64,000 nucleotides of DNA, from NCBI GenBank assembly GCA_047519745.1, contig JAPVSJ010000109.1, forward strand, positions 1 through 64,000. The letters run 5' to 3'. Position 1 is the stretch's first letter, and each line of letters begins with the position of its first letter. Made by a program: the position numbers and the translations under genes. Of the stretch, positions 1-9,171 are shown piece after piece. This DNA is from VRUE01 sp047519745 (GTDB taxonomy: Bacteria; Actinomycetota; Thermoleophilia; Solirubrobacterales; 70-9). The notes below the pieces were generated by a model. It saw only the letters and a list, made by a program, of their open reading frames with translations, did not search any database and had not been told where the DNA came from.

Positions 1-2587
1 CGTCTGGCCTCGTGATCTGGAAGGTGAAGGGGGAAGAGGCGCCCGCCTGGGTGCTCGAGCTGCCCGCCTTCAGGCCGATGTCGAAGGGGCGTTCCTGTGG
101 CGTCTTTGCGCAGGGGCCGCCGTCGGGGCCCTGGTTGATCTCAAAGCCGTTGGCAGATTCGCTCGGCGGTCCCGATTCGGGCGCCGACCAGGGGGTGTTG
201 AGCGCGGTGGTGACGTAGTTGCCGCAGGTCGTCGGGCTGCCGAGGGCGGAGCGATCGCCGCCCTTCAGGGTCAGTCTCAGGTAGGTGAAGGGCAGCTGGG
301 GCAGGTTGTCGAAGCTGACTTCGAGCTGTCCCGTCAGCTTGTCGGCTTCGACCTCGCCGGGGATCTTGACGAAGACGCCGTGGCGGGGGTCTTCGATCAC
401 CAGATAGACCGCGAAGAGCGAGCCGAAGGGGTTGCCTTCGCCCTGGGCGGCCAAATACAGCGCTCCGTGCAGGGGTTCTGCCAGGAGCGCAGATTTGAGC
501 TCCCCGCTGCCGATCTTCGATCCCGCCGGGCACTGATTGGGTTCTTTGTTGAAGCGGATCGGGTTGGGTTCCCCGAAGCCGGTTCCCTTGAGGCCGATCT
601 GGGCCTCCGAGCAGGCTTCCAGGCCATCGGCACCGCTGGCGTTCAGGACGACGCCCTTGGGCAGCTTGACCACGGTCTTCTTGATCTCCGGCACAGCCAG
701 TTTTTCGGGGTTGGTCAGCCCTTCTTCTGGGATCGCCAGTTCGGTCCTGAACGACGCCGGGCTGTCGGCCTTGGTGTCGGAGGGTTCGAACGTGAAGTTG
801 GATTCGAAGTGCAGCTGGTCGCATTCGGTCGTCGCCGGGACGCCGACCTGGGAAGTCGTGAAGTTGTCGATCGAGATCCAGGTGTCGAGACTGAGCGTCA
901 CCAGCGGCTGGCTCGCCGCCTGCAAGGAGCAGTCGGTCGGCATCGTCAGGAAGGCGGTGTCGGGGCCCGTGCTCGGTTCACATTGGAAGCCGAACTGGCC
1001 GCAGCGCTCCGTATCGTGGGCGGGGCTTGCTGGAGCGCCCCAGAAGTTGAAGAAGACCCCGTAGACGGCGTAGACCTGCGGCGTGTTGGGCGAGGTGGTG
1101 TTGATCCCGTAGTCGGTTTCGCTGTTCAGCGAGCCGAGCACCTGGATCTGCTCAAGGTTGAGGAAATTGAAGTGGAATTTACCCGGGTAGCCGATCGGCG
1201 CTTCGACGTTATAGACGGCGAACGGTTCGCTGCTCGTGCCGAAGTGCTGCAGGACCGGTTCGGCCGTACCGAGGATCGCGTTGTTGCCCTGCACGCCCAG
1301 TCCCGAACCTTCGCAGAGGTATTCGGGGTCGCTGCTATCCAGGCAAGCCGGCGCCGCGACCGGGTTGCCGAGGAAGCCCGGCGGCAGGTCGACGCTGATC
1401 GTCTTCGGGTCCCCCGCAGGGACAACGTCTCCGCTGGGCGCCATCACCGTGTTGACGAAGATCGCGGTCGAGGCACCGTAGGGGTGCGAACCCGCCTTGG
1501 TCGATCTCGTCCCGTCGTCGTTATAGGCGCCGGCGGTGAAAGCCTGGATGCCTGGCCGGGCCGGCAGCGCGCTGGTGATGATCGTCTCTTCGTAGCTTGC
1601 GGGAACAGGCGCGCCGCCGCCGGAGACTTCGATCAGGTTGGTCGAGGGGCCAGCCACGGTGTTGGTGTCGAGGATCGGAACGTCGAGGGCCCTGCTGGCG
1701 GTGCCGGGGCGCACGACCTCGTTCGTGGTGCAGGTGAAGCTGCTGTCGCCCGCGGTTGCGCCGGGGCATTCCCAGCCGCCTTCGCTGCTGGGAACTCTCG
1801 CGATCGTGAATCCTGCCGGTAGCTGATCGGTGAGGGTGATTGTGCTGCCGTCGGATTCGATCCCGCCGATGTTCTGGGCGTAGAGGGCGAGGGTGCTGAT
1901 GCCGGGACCACCCTGCACCTTGGTCTTCACGGCGGCCGAGTGCGTAGCGCCGCTGAGGCCGCTCGGGTTGGCGCTCAGCTGGGCGACGTCGATCCCGCCG
2001 AGGCTGCCTTCGAAGGTGATCGCGTAGGGGTTGCCGGTCCCCGGCCCACCGCTGACCGAAACCAAGCCGCCGGTGCCGCCGATCAATGAGAGGCCGTCGA
2101 GGGCCGCTTCCACTTCGGCCGCGCTCGCATTGAAGGGAAGTGTGGTGGTGGTTGCGGTGGTGCCATCGGTGGCGGTCAGGCGCGTTGCTTGATGGCTTCC
2201 TGTGGACAGTTGTGAGAGTGTCAGTTCTTCCGGCCCAACCGAGGTGATCGTGGTTCCGGGTTGGATCCCGCTGCCTTCGATCACCTGACCGATGGCGAAG
2301 GAGCCCGCAATGAGGTAAACACCGGGAACCAAGGTTTCTGCCGATCCCACGTTGCCAACGCCACTGGCGACGGCATGACGCGCGGTGAGCGTGAAGGTGC
2401 CGCCTTCGGCGTCGACACGCACGGTTTGCGACTCGTTCTGCACCGGCGCGACGTTGGTCGGGCCGGTAACGCCGATCGGCTGCCAGGCGGGCTGCGCGGC
2501 GGCAAGCGCCGAGCCGGCCGAAGCCAGCATCGCCGCGAGGCAGACAGCACCGAGGCAGAGCAGCCGCAGGGTCTTGTCGGTCTTCAT
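1..2587 (-). CDS. Giant secreted repeat protein, C-terminus beyond left edge (partial)
   Basis: The reading frame stays open from an ATG at 2587 to the window edge (about 862 codons), so the C-terminus is missing. The N-terminus MKTDKTLRLLCLGAVCLAA followed by a small-residue stretch ending in ALAA is a clear signal peptide. About residues 140-200 hold a module of the kind NASAAEVEAAL...GGPG...YAITFEGSL, which also occurs in the upstream gene. The rest is rich in Thr, Ser, Gly and Pro with scattered Cys pairs and looks like stacked beta-sandwich surface domains. The ATG overlaps the TGA of the upstream gene (ATGA), so the two are probably translationally coupled. Exported proteins of this style are common in Thermoleophilia; no enzymatic motif was seen. 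Function unknown; adhesion or cell-surface structure is only a guess. Confidence 0.85.
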   Translation of the reverse strand, partial: MKTDKTLRLLCLGAVCLAAMLASAGSALAAAQPAWQPIGVTGPTNVAPVQNESQTVRVDAEGGTFTLTARHAVASGVGNVGSAETLVPGVYLIAGSFAIGQVIEGSGIQPGTTITSVGPEELTLSQLSTGSHQATRLTATDGTTATTTTLPFNASAAEVEAALDGLSLIGGTGGLVSVSGGPGTGNPYAITFEGSLGGIDVAQLSANPSGLSGATHSAAVKTKVQGGPGISTLALYAQNIGGIESDGSTITLTDQLPAGFTIARVPSSEGGWECPGATAGDSSFTCTTNEVVRPGTASRALDVPILDTNTVAGPSTNLIEVSGGGAPVPASYEETIITSALPARPGIQAFTAGAYNDDGTRSTKAGSHPYGASTAIFVNTVMAPSGDVVPAGDPKTISVDLPPGFLGNPVAAPACLDSSDPEYLCEGSGLGVQGNNAILGTAEPVLQHFGTSSEPFAVYNVEAPIGYPGKFHFNFLNLEQIQVLGSLNSETDYGINTTSPNTPQVYAVYGVFFNFWGAPASPAHDTERCGQFGFQCEPSTGPDTAFLTMPTDCSLQAASQPLVTLSLDTWISIDNFTTSQVGVPATTECDQLHFESNFTFEPSDTKADSPASFRTELAIPEEGLTNPEKLAVPEIKKTVVKLPKGVVLNASGADGLEACSEAQIGLKGTGFGEPNPIRFNKEPNQCPAGSKIGSGELKSALLAEPLHGALYLAAQGEGNPFGSLFAVYLVIEDPRHGVFVKIPGEVEADKLTGQLEVSFDNLPQLPFTYLRLTLKGGDRSALGSPTTCGNYVTTALNTPWSAPESGPPSESANGFEINQGPDGGPCAKTPQERPFDIGLKAGSSSTQAGASSPFTFQITRPD

Positions 2588-5500
2588 CGTGCGGCCCTCC
2601 CGTTGCTGTTGGCGTTTCGGCTGTTATTGCGCTTGCGCTTGGCCCCGTGGCGCTTCTTGTGCTTACGGTGCTTTTTCGGCTTGTGGATCGCCGGAGCCGG
2701 GTTGCCCGAGCCCGAAAAGCCTTCGCTGGCGGGGGTGACGGACCCCGGCTGCCGAGCTGACGGGCCCTGGCACCCTTCGGCCAGCGGGTCGCAAGGGGTG
2801 GGAGGCGGCGGCGGTTCGGGGAAGCCGCCGTTCACCCTGGCGTCGTAGAGGTCGCGAGTGAGGTCGAAGTCCTGGGAAACGAGCTTCCGCGTCGTCGAGA
2901 AGTAGACGTCGTCGCCGCTGGCGCTGCTGTCGAAGTATTCCGGACGCGTTCCTGCTTCCAGGGTGCCGCCGGCTGCAATCAGGCGCAGTCGGCCGTTCTC
3001 CCACTCGTAGATGTTGCTTTCGCCTTCGGCTCCTGGCGTGAGTGGATCATCCGAGGTGAAGAACACCTTGCTGCCGTCAGTACTCATCGGGTGTGAGAGA
3101 TAGAAGCTGCTGGGCGCGAGGACGATGGCGATGGGACTTTCTTCTGGTTTGTTGGTCGAGCCGAGACCGTCGGTCCGGCAGGTGACGCAGACCGTCGCGT
3201 TGTCTTCGGCCGAGTAGCGGTAGGCCTGATAAGTGCCACCGCTGGAATAGCCGGTCACGTCAGCCTTGCTGACGAACAGCAGATGCTTGCCGTCCGGTGA
3301 CACTCTGGAGGTATAACGGTGAAGCCTCACCAGTGCGCTGCTGCTGCTGCCGCCGAGATCCGTCGTGTCTTCGTTCGTCAACGAGCCGACGAAGGACAGC
3401 GCACCTGCGCGCGAGAGATAGACGTTGTAGGTATTGGCGGAGTTGTTCTGGCTTTCGGTCTTGCCGAAGCCCGGAACGAGCTGGCCGCGGGCGGCGAAGT
3501 AGACGTAGGAGCCGTCGGCCGAGGTGCCGAGCACGCCGCGCACGCCGGCGCCTTTGACATCGGCCTGGTTGGCGTCGGCCGAGAGGTCGGTCAGCGCTTC
3601 GGTTTCGACGTTGTAGTCGTAGAGGTCGCAGGCGGCTCCGGTTCCACTATTGGAGCATTTGCTCGCGGCGGCGCTGGTCGTCGGGGTCAACCCGTAGTTG
3701 GCGGTGAAGAAGACGTGGGAGCCGTCTTCGGAGGCCGTCTGATAGAGCGCCCCCGTGTCGGGGGTCGCGGTGTGCGATTGGGAGGCGTCGACGGTAGTCA
3801 AGCCGTTCTTGCGCACGAAGACCGCCTTGTTGCCGGAATCGCCACCGCTGTCGCTGATGGCGCTGAAAAAGGCCCGCGAGCCGTCAGAGGAGAATGACCC
3901 CACCATCGATTGTTCGTCGGATTCTTCGCCTCCGATTTTCGCGGAGGCAGGGACGTTTCCGTCAGGCAACACGCCGGCCAGACGCAGCGTGCCTTCCGAC
4001 CATTCGTACACGCCGTTCTGTTGCGTCGCTTCCGGCAGCAGGCGGTACCCGGTTTCGAAGAGCACGTGCTCGCAGTCGCTGGTGACACCGGCAATATGGT
4101 GCTGCTTCCCGTTATTGTCTGAAAGACCTGGATTGAGCGGCGCCGCCTTTGGGATAAGCGTGTAGGCGCCGGTCGAGTTGTCGCGCAGGTAGAGGGTTTC
4201 GATGCCGTCTTCGATGTCCGCTTCGGGAGTGTCGGCGGTAAGCGGCTCGAAGCTCTGGACCACCGAGCAGGACAGATCCGCCGAGTTCATGAGGATGAAG
4301 CCGGTTTCGATGAATTCCGCATGCGGTGGCGGAATCAGGGCCGGTGGGTTCAGCTGGATCGATTGCCAGTTGCTGGCCGAGCGCGCGGCCAGGTACCTGC
4401 CGTTACCGCCGGAGGTAGCGTCGGCGAGACCGTTCCTTATCGGATAGAAGATTTTTCCCCCAACGGCGGAAGCCTGCCAAAGGATCTGGCCCGGGACCTC
4501 GATTTCGACCCCCCCGACCGGCCGCTTGTCCACCGGTGAGACCTGCTCGTAGCGGCGGTTGTCGGGCAGCGCCGAGCCGAGCGGCGGCGTGGTGAACGTC
4601 TGATCGGGGGTGACCGCGCCGCCGCTGGCGTTCTTGGCGAAGACCCGGAAGTGATAGGTGGTTTCGGGCTGCAGGCCGCTGACGCTCTGGGTCACGGGAA
4701 TCGCGTTGGCGCCCGAGCCGACCGAGGCTTCCAGCGCCGGGACGCTGGTGCCGTAGGCGGTCGTCTTGCCGTACTCGAAGCGGTAGGTGCTCGATTGGCT
4801 CTGGGGGTTGACGGAGCCGTAGAGCGCGGCCTGGGCGCCCGTTTCGGTCGCCGCCGTGGTCGCCGTCGGCGTGGTCAGCGTCGGTGCCGAGGCCGGCGTG
4901 GTGAAGCTGAAGGTCGAGGTGGCCGCGCTGGCGCTGTTGAAGCCCCGCCCGGCGAAGATCTGCACTTCATAGCCGGTGCCGGCTTCCAGGCCGACCAGCT
5001 GCTGGGAGACGAGCTGGTTGCCGGTGCCCTTGCCGAGGTCGACGTTGACCGCCGGGGCGTGGGAGAAGCTCGAGTCGCTGGTGCGCTTGTAGTTGATGTG
5101 GTAGCCGGTGCGCAGGCCGTAGGGGATAGCGGGACCGTTGGGGTTGACGAAGCCCGAGACCGTGGCGGTGTGGGCGGCGATCCCCGATACGCCTGAGAAG
5201 CCGACGCTCGGTGGCGTCAGGGGAGCGTTGAGGTCGGCGAGCTTCGATTCGCCGGTGGTCGTTGAGGCGTAGAGGTCGCCGGTCGAGGCCGAGCTGCGCA
5301 CGGCGAGGCCGTTGGCCGAGTTGATGCCCGCGCAGGCCATGTGAGTCGCTTCCAGCGCCCCGCCCGAGGAGACCTCGACAATGCGTCGCTCGGCGATCGA
5401 GGGAAGGTCGGTTTCCGGGCAGCTGGCGCTCGCCCCGGCGGCAAACGCCTTGGTGACGAGGACATCTTGGGTACCAGGGTCGATCGCCACGTCGAGCGGC

Positions 5501-7188
5501 CCGTTTGCAGCCGCGGTGCCTTTCAGGTTCGCTTCCGAGAAGGTCCCCTGCGGGGTGACGACATTGCCCGGCAGGGTGAATTTCTGCACCCTGAAGTTGG
5601 TGTTGGACTCGACCGTGTAGATGTCGCCGGCGGAGTCCTCGGCGACGCGGTTGACCGAGTTGGCGAAGTTGCCGGCGGCCGAGCCGGTGGTGCCGATTAC
5701 GCAGGCGTCGCCCGCCGCTGCAAAGCAGACCTCGAAGTTGGTCGTGCCGTTGTTGTCGGGCCCGGCCGAGACGACGTTTCGCCCGAAGGCGCGCACGAAG
5801 GCTCCGGCGGAGCTGAACTCCTGCACGCGCAGGTTGGCCGGGTCTGCCACCAAGACATCGCCGGCATTTGGCGCTCCGGCGGGGGCGATCGCCGGGTAGC
5901 CGTTGAAGCTCGATTTGAAAGCGCCGCCGGTCGAGGCCGAGGTCCCCGACTTGCAGACGTCGCCGTTGGCGGCGACGCAGACGCTGAAGCCGCTCTGCCC
6001 GCTGATGGTGTTGGCGACAGAGGCCGTGCCGCCGCTCAGTTCGTTGGGGGTCGGCGCCGAGGCGGCGGCGATCAGGGGCTCCGGGTTGTTGGCCAGGGCG
6101 CCGGCGAAGCTGACTTTGAAGACGCCGGCGGCGGTTTCGGTGACGGTCGCGTTGCCCGCGCCGATCGAGGTGAGGCCGGTGAGGGCGCTTTGGATCGTCG
6201 CGGCGCTTGCGTTGAAGACCAGTTCGGCGGTGGTTTTGCCGCCGAAGCTGAGCGTGTAGTTGCCGCCAGTCGCGGTTACGGTCAGCGTCTGCACGGCGCT
6301 GGTCGCGCTGCGCTTGCCCGGGCCCGAGGCGACCACTTCCTTGCCGAAGGCGGCGATGAAGGCGCCGGTTGAGGAGAACTCATCGACGCGCAGGTTGGAG
6401 CCGCTGACATAGAGGTTGCCGCTTTCCTGGTTGATCGCGATGCCCTGGGGGTTGCCGAGGGCACCGCCGAGGGAGCCGAATTCGCCCGCCTTGCAGGTGT
6501 CCCCCGCAGCGCAGATCTCAAAGCCCGTCGCGCCTTCGTTCTGGGTCGCGGTCGAGACCGTTGAGCTTGGGCTGCCACCGGCGAGGCTGACGTTTGCCGC
6601 CGTGATCTGTTCGACGTTGGCATGGGCCAGCGGGCCGCCGTCGAAGGTGATCAGGTAGGGCGTGGAGCCGGTCGCGTCGCCGGGACCGCCTGAGACGGTG
6701 ACCGAGCCACCGCCGGCGCTGATCGTGGAGAGGCTGTTCAGCGCGCTCTGCACTTCTGCCGCCGTGGCGATGGCCGAGAGGTTGGCGGTGGTGGCGGCAC
6801 CGAAGCCGAGGGTGAAGCTGCCCGAGCTGGCGGCGACGGTCAGGGTCTGGGTCTCGTTTGCCTGGTCGGGGCCCGAGGAGACCACGTCCTGGCCGAAGGC
6901 GCGCAGGAAGTTGCCGGAGGAGTCGAACTCGACGACGCGGTTGTTGTTGCCGTCGACGGCGTAGACGTTGCCGCTGGACTGGTTGACCGCCACCCCGCGC
7001 GGATTGCTCATCTGCCCGGCGGCTGAGCCGGTCGAGCCGAAGAAGCCGCTGACGCTCTTGGCCGTGAGGGCGAAGGCGGAGGCCGGCGCGATGGCGAGCA
7101 TCGCCACGGCAGCGACGGCAACGCAGAGCGCCACCGCGCGCAGATGTGAACTCGGTCCCGCGGACGGTGCCTTCGCGTGGCGTCTCAA
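2584..7188 (-). CDS. Giant secreted NHL / FN3 / TolB-like propeller protein
   Basis: 1534 residues. TTG start at 7188 with a GGAGAG Shine-Dalgarno seven bases upstream; the signal peptide is at about residues 18-41. NHL-type repeats follow (for example NPRGVAVNQSSGNVYAVDG and NPQGIAINQESGNLYVSG), interleaved with at least two copies of a ~60-residue module (AAEVQSALNSLSTI...GGPGD...YLITFDGG). Two fibronectin-III-like domains sit near residues 660-870 (GLQPETTYHFRVFAKNASGG). The second half looks like a WD40/TolB-type propeller (SSDGSRAFFSAISDSGG, SPDGKHLLFVSKAD, STDGSKVFFTSDD). The last 35 residues are a Lys/Arg/His tail (KPKKHRKHKKRHGAKRKR), a hallmark of many large exported Thermoleophilia proteins and a possible wall-polymer anchor. 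It overlaps the downstream giant gene by 4 bp. Its role is unknown; binding of extracellular polymer is plausible. Confidence 0.88.
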   Translation of the reverse strand: MRRHAKAPSAGPSSHLRAVALCVAVAAVAMLAIAPASAFALTAKSVSGFFGSTGSAAGQMSNPRGVAVNQSSGNVYAVDGNNNRVVEFDSSGNFLRAFGQDVVSSGPDQANETQTLTVAASSGSFTLGFGAATTANLSAIATAAEVQSALNSLSTISAGGGSVTVSGGPGDATGSTPYLITFDGGPLAHANVEQITAANVSLAGGSPSSTVSTATQNEGATGFEICAAGDTCKAGEFGSLGGALGNPQGIAINQESGNLYVSGSNLRVDEFSSTGAFIAAFGKEVVASGPGKRSATSAVQTLTVTATGGNYTLSFGGKTTAELVFNASAATIQSALTGLTSIGAGNATVTETAAGVFKVSFAGALANNPEPLIAAASAPTPNELSGGTASVANTISGQSGFSVCVAANGDVCKSGTSASTGGAFKSSFNGYPAIAPAGAPNAGDVLVADPANLRVQEFSSAGAFVRAFGRNVVSAGPDNNGTTNFEVCFAAAGDACVIGTTGSAAGNFANSVNRVAEDSAGDIYTVESNTNFRVQKFTLPGNVVTPQGTFSEANLKGTAAANGPLDVAIDPGTQDVLVTKAFAAGASASCPETDLPSIAERRIVEVSSGGALEATHMACAGINSANGLAVRSSASTGDLYASTTTGESKLADLNAPLTPPSVGFSGVSGIAAHTATVSGFVNPNGPAIPYGLRTGYHINYKRTSDSSFSHAPAVNVDLGKGTGNQLVSQQLVGLEAGTGYEVQIFAGRGFNSASAATSTFSFTTPASAPTLTTPTATTAATETGAQAALYGSVNPQSQSSTYRFEYGKTTAYGTSVPALEASVGSGANAIPVTQSVSGLQPETTYHFRVFAKNASGGAVTPDQTFTTPPLGSALPDNRRYEQVSPVDKRPVGGVEIEVPGQILWQASAVGGKIFYPIRNGLADATSGGNGRYLAARSASNWQSIQLNPPALIPPPHAEFIETGFILMNSADLSCSVVQSFEPLTADTPEADIEDGIETLYLRDNSTGAYTLIPKAAPLNPGLSDNNGKQHHIAGVTSDCEHVLFETGYRLLPEATQQNGVYEWSEGTLRLAGVLPDGNVPASAKIGGEESDEQSMVGSFSSDGSRAFFSAISDSGGDSGNKAVFVRKNGLTTVDASQSHTATPDTGALYQTASEDGSHVFFTANYGLTPTTSAAASKCSNSGTGAACDLYDYNVETEALTDLSADANQADVKGAGVRGVLGTSADGSYVYFAARGQLVPGFGKTESQNNSANTYNVYLSRAGALSFVGSLTNEDTTDLGGSSSSALVRLHRYTSRVSPDGKHLLFVSKADVTGYSSGGTYQAYRYSAEDNATVCVTCRTDGLGSTNKPEESPIAIVLAPSSFYLSHPMSTDGSKVFFTSDDPLTPGAEGESNIYEWENGRLRLIAAGGTLEAGTRPEYFDSSASGDDVYFSTTRKLVSQDFDLTRDLYDARVNGGFPEPPPPPTPCDPLAEGCQGPSARQPGSVTPASEGFSGSGNPAPAIHKPKKHRKHKKRHGAKRKRNNSRNANSNGRAAR

Positions 7189-7422
7189 CGTAGCTCTCTC
7201 CTTGTCGCTTGAGCCCTGTTTGCCGCCTTCCCGTTGGCGACCGATGCGGGCTCGATTTCCCTGTTTGCTGCTTCCCTGCGGCCCTCTTCCCGAGGGCGAC
7301 GTGGTGCAGCATAAAAGAAACGGTTTACAAATGCAAGGAGAAGTTTTTGAGATGAAGGTTCGTGGCTTTGAACGCTTTCAGCGATTGCTCGTCCGAACAG
7401 CAAATGACCGATACTTATTGTC

Positions 7423-7755
7423 ATGGAGACCCTGTCTATCTCGTACGTCCAGGCTCATCTCGCGGAGATCGTCGATCGAGTCGAGAGCCAACAACACCGG
7501 GTGAAGATCACGCGCGATGGCCGAGCTGTCGCAGTGCTTCTCAACCCGGACGACCTCGAGAGTCTCGAAGAGACGCTGGCGGTCCTCTCCGATTCCGGGC
7601 TGAAGCGACAGGCCAGCCAGAGCGAGGCGGAATTGAGACGTGGCGAGAAGGGCGTAACGGCCGAAGAGCTGATCGCTCGCTATAAGAACTTGCCTTCCGT
7701 CGACTACGAGAAAATGCGCGCGGAGCTCGACGCAATCATCGATCCGTCGCTGTGA
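7423..7755 (+). CDS. Phd/YefM-family antitoxin, no adjacent toxin
   Basis: 110 residues. The N-terminal 60 residues carry the Phd/YefM pattern: SISYVQAHLAEIVDRVES (first helix), VKITRDGRAVAVLLNPDDLE (beta strands plus the typical DDLESLEETLAVL helix). These proteins dimerise, bind their own promoter and neutralise a RelE/ParE/Doc-type toxin with the C-terminal tail. The tail here (SVDYEKMRAELDAI) is intact, but the next gene is a convergent TetR regulator, not a toxin, so the antitoxin is an orphan, or acts in trans or as a plain autoregulator. The 234 bp upstream to the giant gene's start holds both divergent promoters; I see no clear operator. Confidence 0.8.
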   Translation: METLSISYVQAHLAEIVDRVESQQHRVKITRDGRAVAVLLNPDDLESLEETLAVLSDSGLKRQASQSEAELRRGEKGVTAEELIARYKNLPSVDYEKMRAELDAIIDPSL

Positions 7756-7782
7756 TTGCGAGGTCCGCAAAGCGGTAGACAG

Positions 7783-8457
7783 CTAAGCGGCAACCGCCAG
7801 TCGCTTGGCCTCCTCACGGCCCACGTAGGGGGCGAGGGCGAGCTCAGTCAGATCCGGGAGGAGCTCGGGGAGGCGGGCTGGGCCGGCGGAGTTGAGGCGG
7901 CGGACGATCAGGGTGGCGATGCCGCCGACGAGGGCCTGGTCGCGGACTTCCATGTTCAGCTCCGAGGGGGGCGGCTCGGGGCGCAGGGCGGCGGCGAGGA
8001 GCTGCATCGCCTCGCGGTAGCGGGCCACCACCTCACCCCCGGCGGCAAGCGGCTCGACCAGGAAGCAGCGGGCGACGGCGGCGTCGCGGGAGAGGACGTC
8101 GAGCAGGGCGGCGAGGCGGGCGCGCACCCGCTCCGGCCACTCCTCCCCCGCTCCCGGCGCCGCCAGCATCGAGTTGAGGACGTGGGCCTCGATCATCTCG
8201 TAGGCGGCGGCGAAGCAGTCCTCCTTGCCCTCGAAGTACTCGTAGAAGGTGCGGCGGGAGATCTTCGCCGCGGCGGTGATCTTGGCGATCGTCGTCGCGT
8301 TGTAGCCGTACTCGGCGACCGCTTCGACGACGCCGTTGAGCAGCCGTTCGCGCTGGTTCTCGGCGACGAAGACGCGGGAGAGGCCGTGGCGGCCGGGGGG
8401 CAGGCGACCGCGGCCGGCGGCCGGGCTCCCGGCGACCTGTGCGCCGCGCTCAGCCAT
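7783..8457 (-). CDS. TetR/AcrR-family regulator (1 of 4)
   Basis: 224 residues. The N-terminal DNA-binding domain (about residues 30-80) shows the TetR signature GYNATTIAKITAAAKISRRTFYEYFEGKEDCF; the variable C-terminal ligand domain follows. A short Gly/Pro-rich extension precedes the HTH. It overlaps the upstream tetR gene by 8 bp, so the two minus-strand regulators form one operon. Ligand and targets are unknown: no transporter or enzyme gene adjoins, so it may regulate the cluster itself or distant genes. Confidence 0.88.
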   Translation of the reverse strand: MAERGAQVAGSPAAGRGRLPPGRHGLSRVFVAENQRERLLNGVVEAVAEYGYNATTIAKITAAAKISRRTFYEYFEGKEDCFAAAYEMIEAHVLNSMLAAPGAGEEWPERVRARLAALLDVLSRDAAVARCFLVEPLAAGGEVVARYREAMQLLAAALRPEPPPSELNMEVRDQALVGGIATLIVRRLNSAGPARLPELLPDLTELALAPYVGREEAKRLAVAA

Positions 8458-9103
8458 TGCCGAGGTAGGGGGCGAGGGCGATGTCGATCAGTTCGGGGTA
8501 GAGCGCCGCCAGCTTCTCGGCGCCGCCTGTCTCGAGCCGCTCGCGCAGCAGCCAGGCGAGGGCACCGGCGGTCGCTTCCTCATGACTGGCGGGTAGGCCG
8601 GCGGAGGCGGTCGGCAGAGCGCGCCCCTCGCGCAGCTTCGCGGCGAGGCGGTCGAGCGCCGCCTCGTAGTGGCCGTTCAGCTCGGCCCCCCCGGTCTGCG
8701 CCTCGACCAGGCAGAGGCGCGCCTTCTGCGGAGCCTCGGCGATCAGCTTGGTGGTTGTCCGCAGCCCCGTCGCAAGCTGCTCGGGCCAGGAGAGCTCACC
8801 CGCCTCGCCGGCCTCGCGGATCGCCGCCGCCATCCGGTCGACACCCCAGGCCACGGCCCGATCGAAGGCGGCGACGAAGCATGCTTCCTTGCCGCCGAAG
8901 AACTCATAGAAGGTGACCGAGGAGACGCCGGCCGCCTTGACCATCGCTTCGATTGAGGTGCCGGCGCAGCCGTGCTCGGCGACGAGCTTCTCGGTCGCAT
9001 CGAGGATCCGCTCCCGTTGCGGGGACGGAAGCACCCCGTCAGGCGGCCCTGCCCCCCGCCCCGGAGACGGCTTGGAGGCCAGTCTTTGCGAGAGGTACTG
9101 CAT
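8450..9103 (-). CDS. TetR/AcrR-family regulator (2 of 4)
   Basis: 217 residues. The HTH region reads CAGTSIEAMVKAAGVSSVTFYEFFGGKEACF, followed by a helical ligand-binding half ending ALYPELIDIALAPYLG, which closely resembles the C-terminus of its downstream neighbour (LPDLTELALAPYVG); the two are probably paralogues by tandem duplication. It is the first gene of a two-gene minus operon and is divergent, across 68 bp, from a third tetR gene. The shared intergenic region is the natural place for auto- and cross-regulation. Confidence 0.87.
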   Translation of the reverse strand: MQYLSQRLASKPSPGRGAGPPDGVLPSPQRERILDATEKLVAEHGCAGTSIEAMVKAAGVSSVTFYEFFGGKEACFVAAFDRAVAWGVDRMAAAIREAGEAGELSWPEQLATGLRTTTKLIAEAPQKARLCLVEAQTGGAELNGHYEAALDRLAAKLREGRALPTASAGLPASHEEATAGALAWLLRERLETGGAEKLAALYPELIDIALAPYLGNG

Positions 9104-9171
9104 GAGTCGAGGGTAGCCGACTTGAGAAAGATTTCATATCTGGCAAAAAAGGAGTAGTTTTTATAGGGCGT

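Noticed and set aside
380..1822. Long plus-strand ORF opposite the first giant gene
   Set aside because: Composition is Arg/Gly/Val rich without a recognisable motif; it is the antisense shadow of the secreted repeat protein, whose frame has a signal peptide and domain repeats. Similar long antisense frames opposite most large genes were left out.
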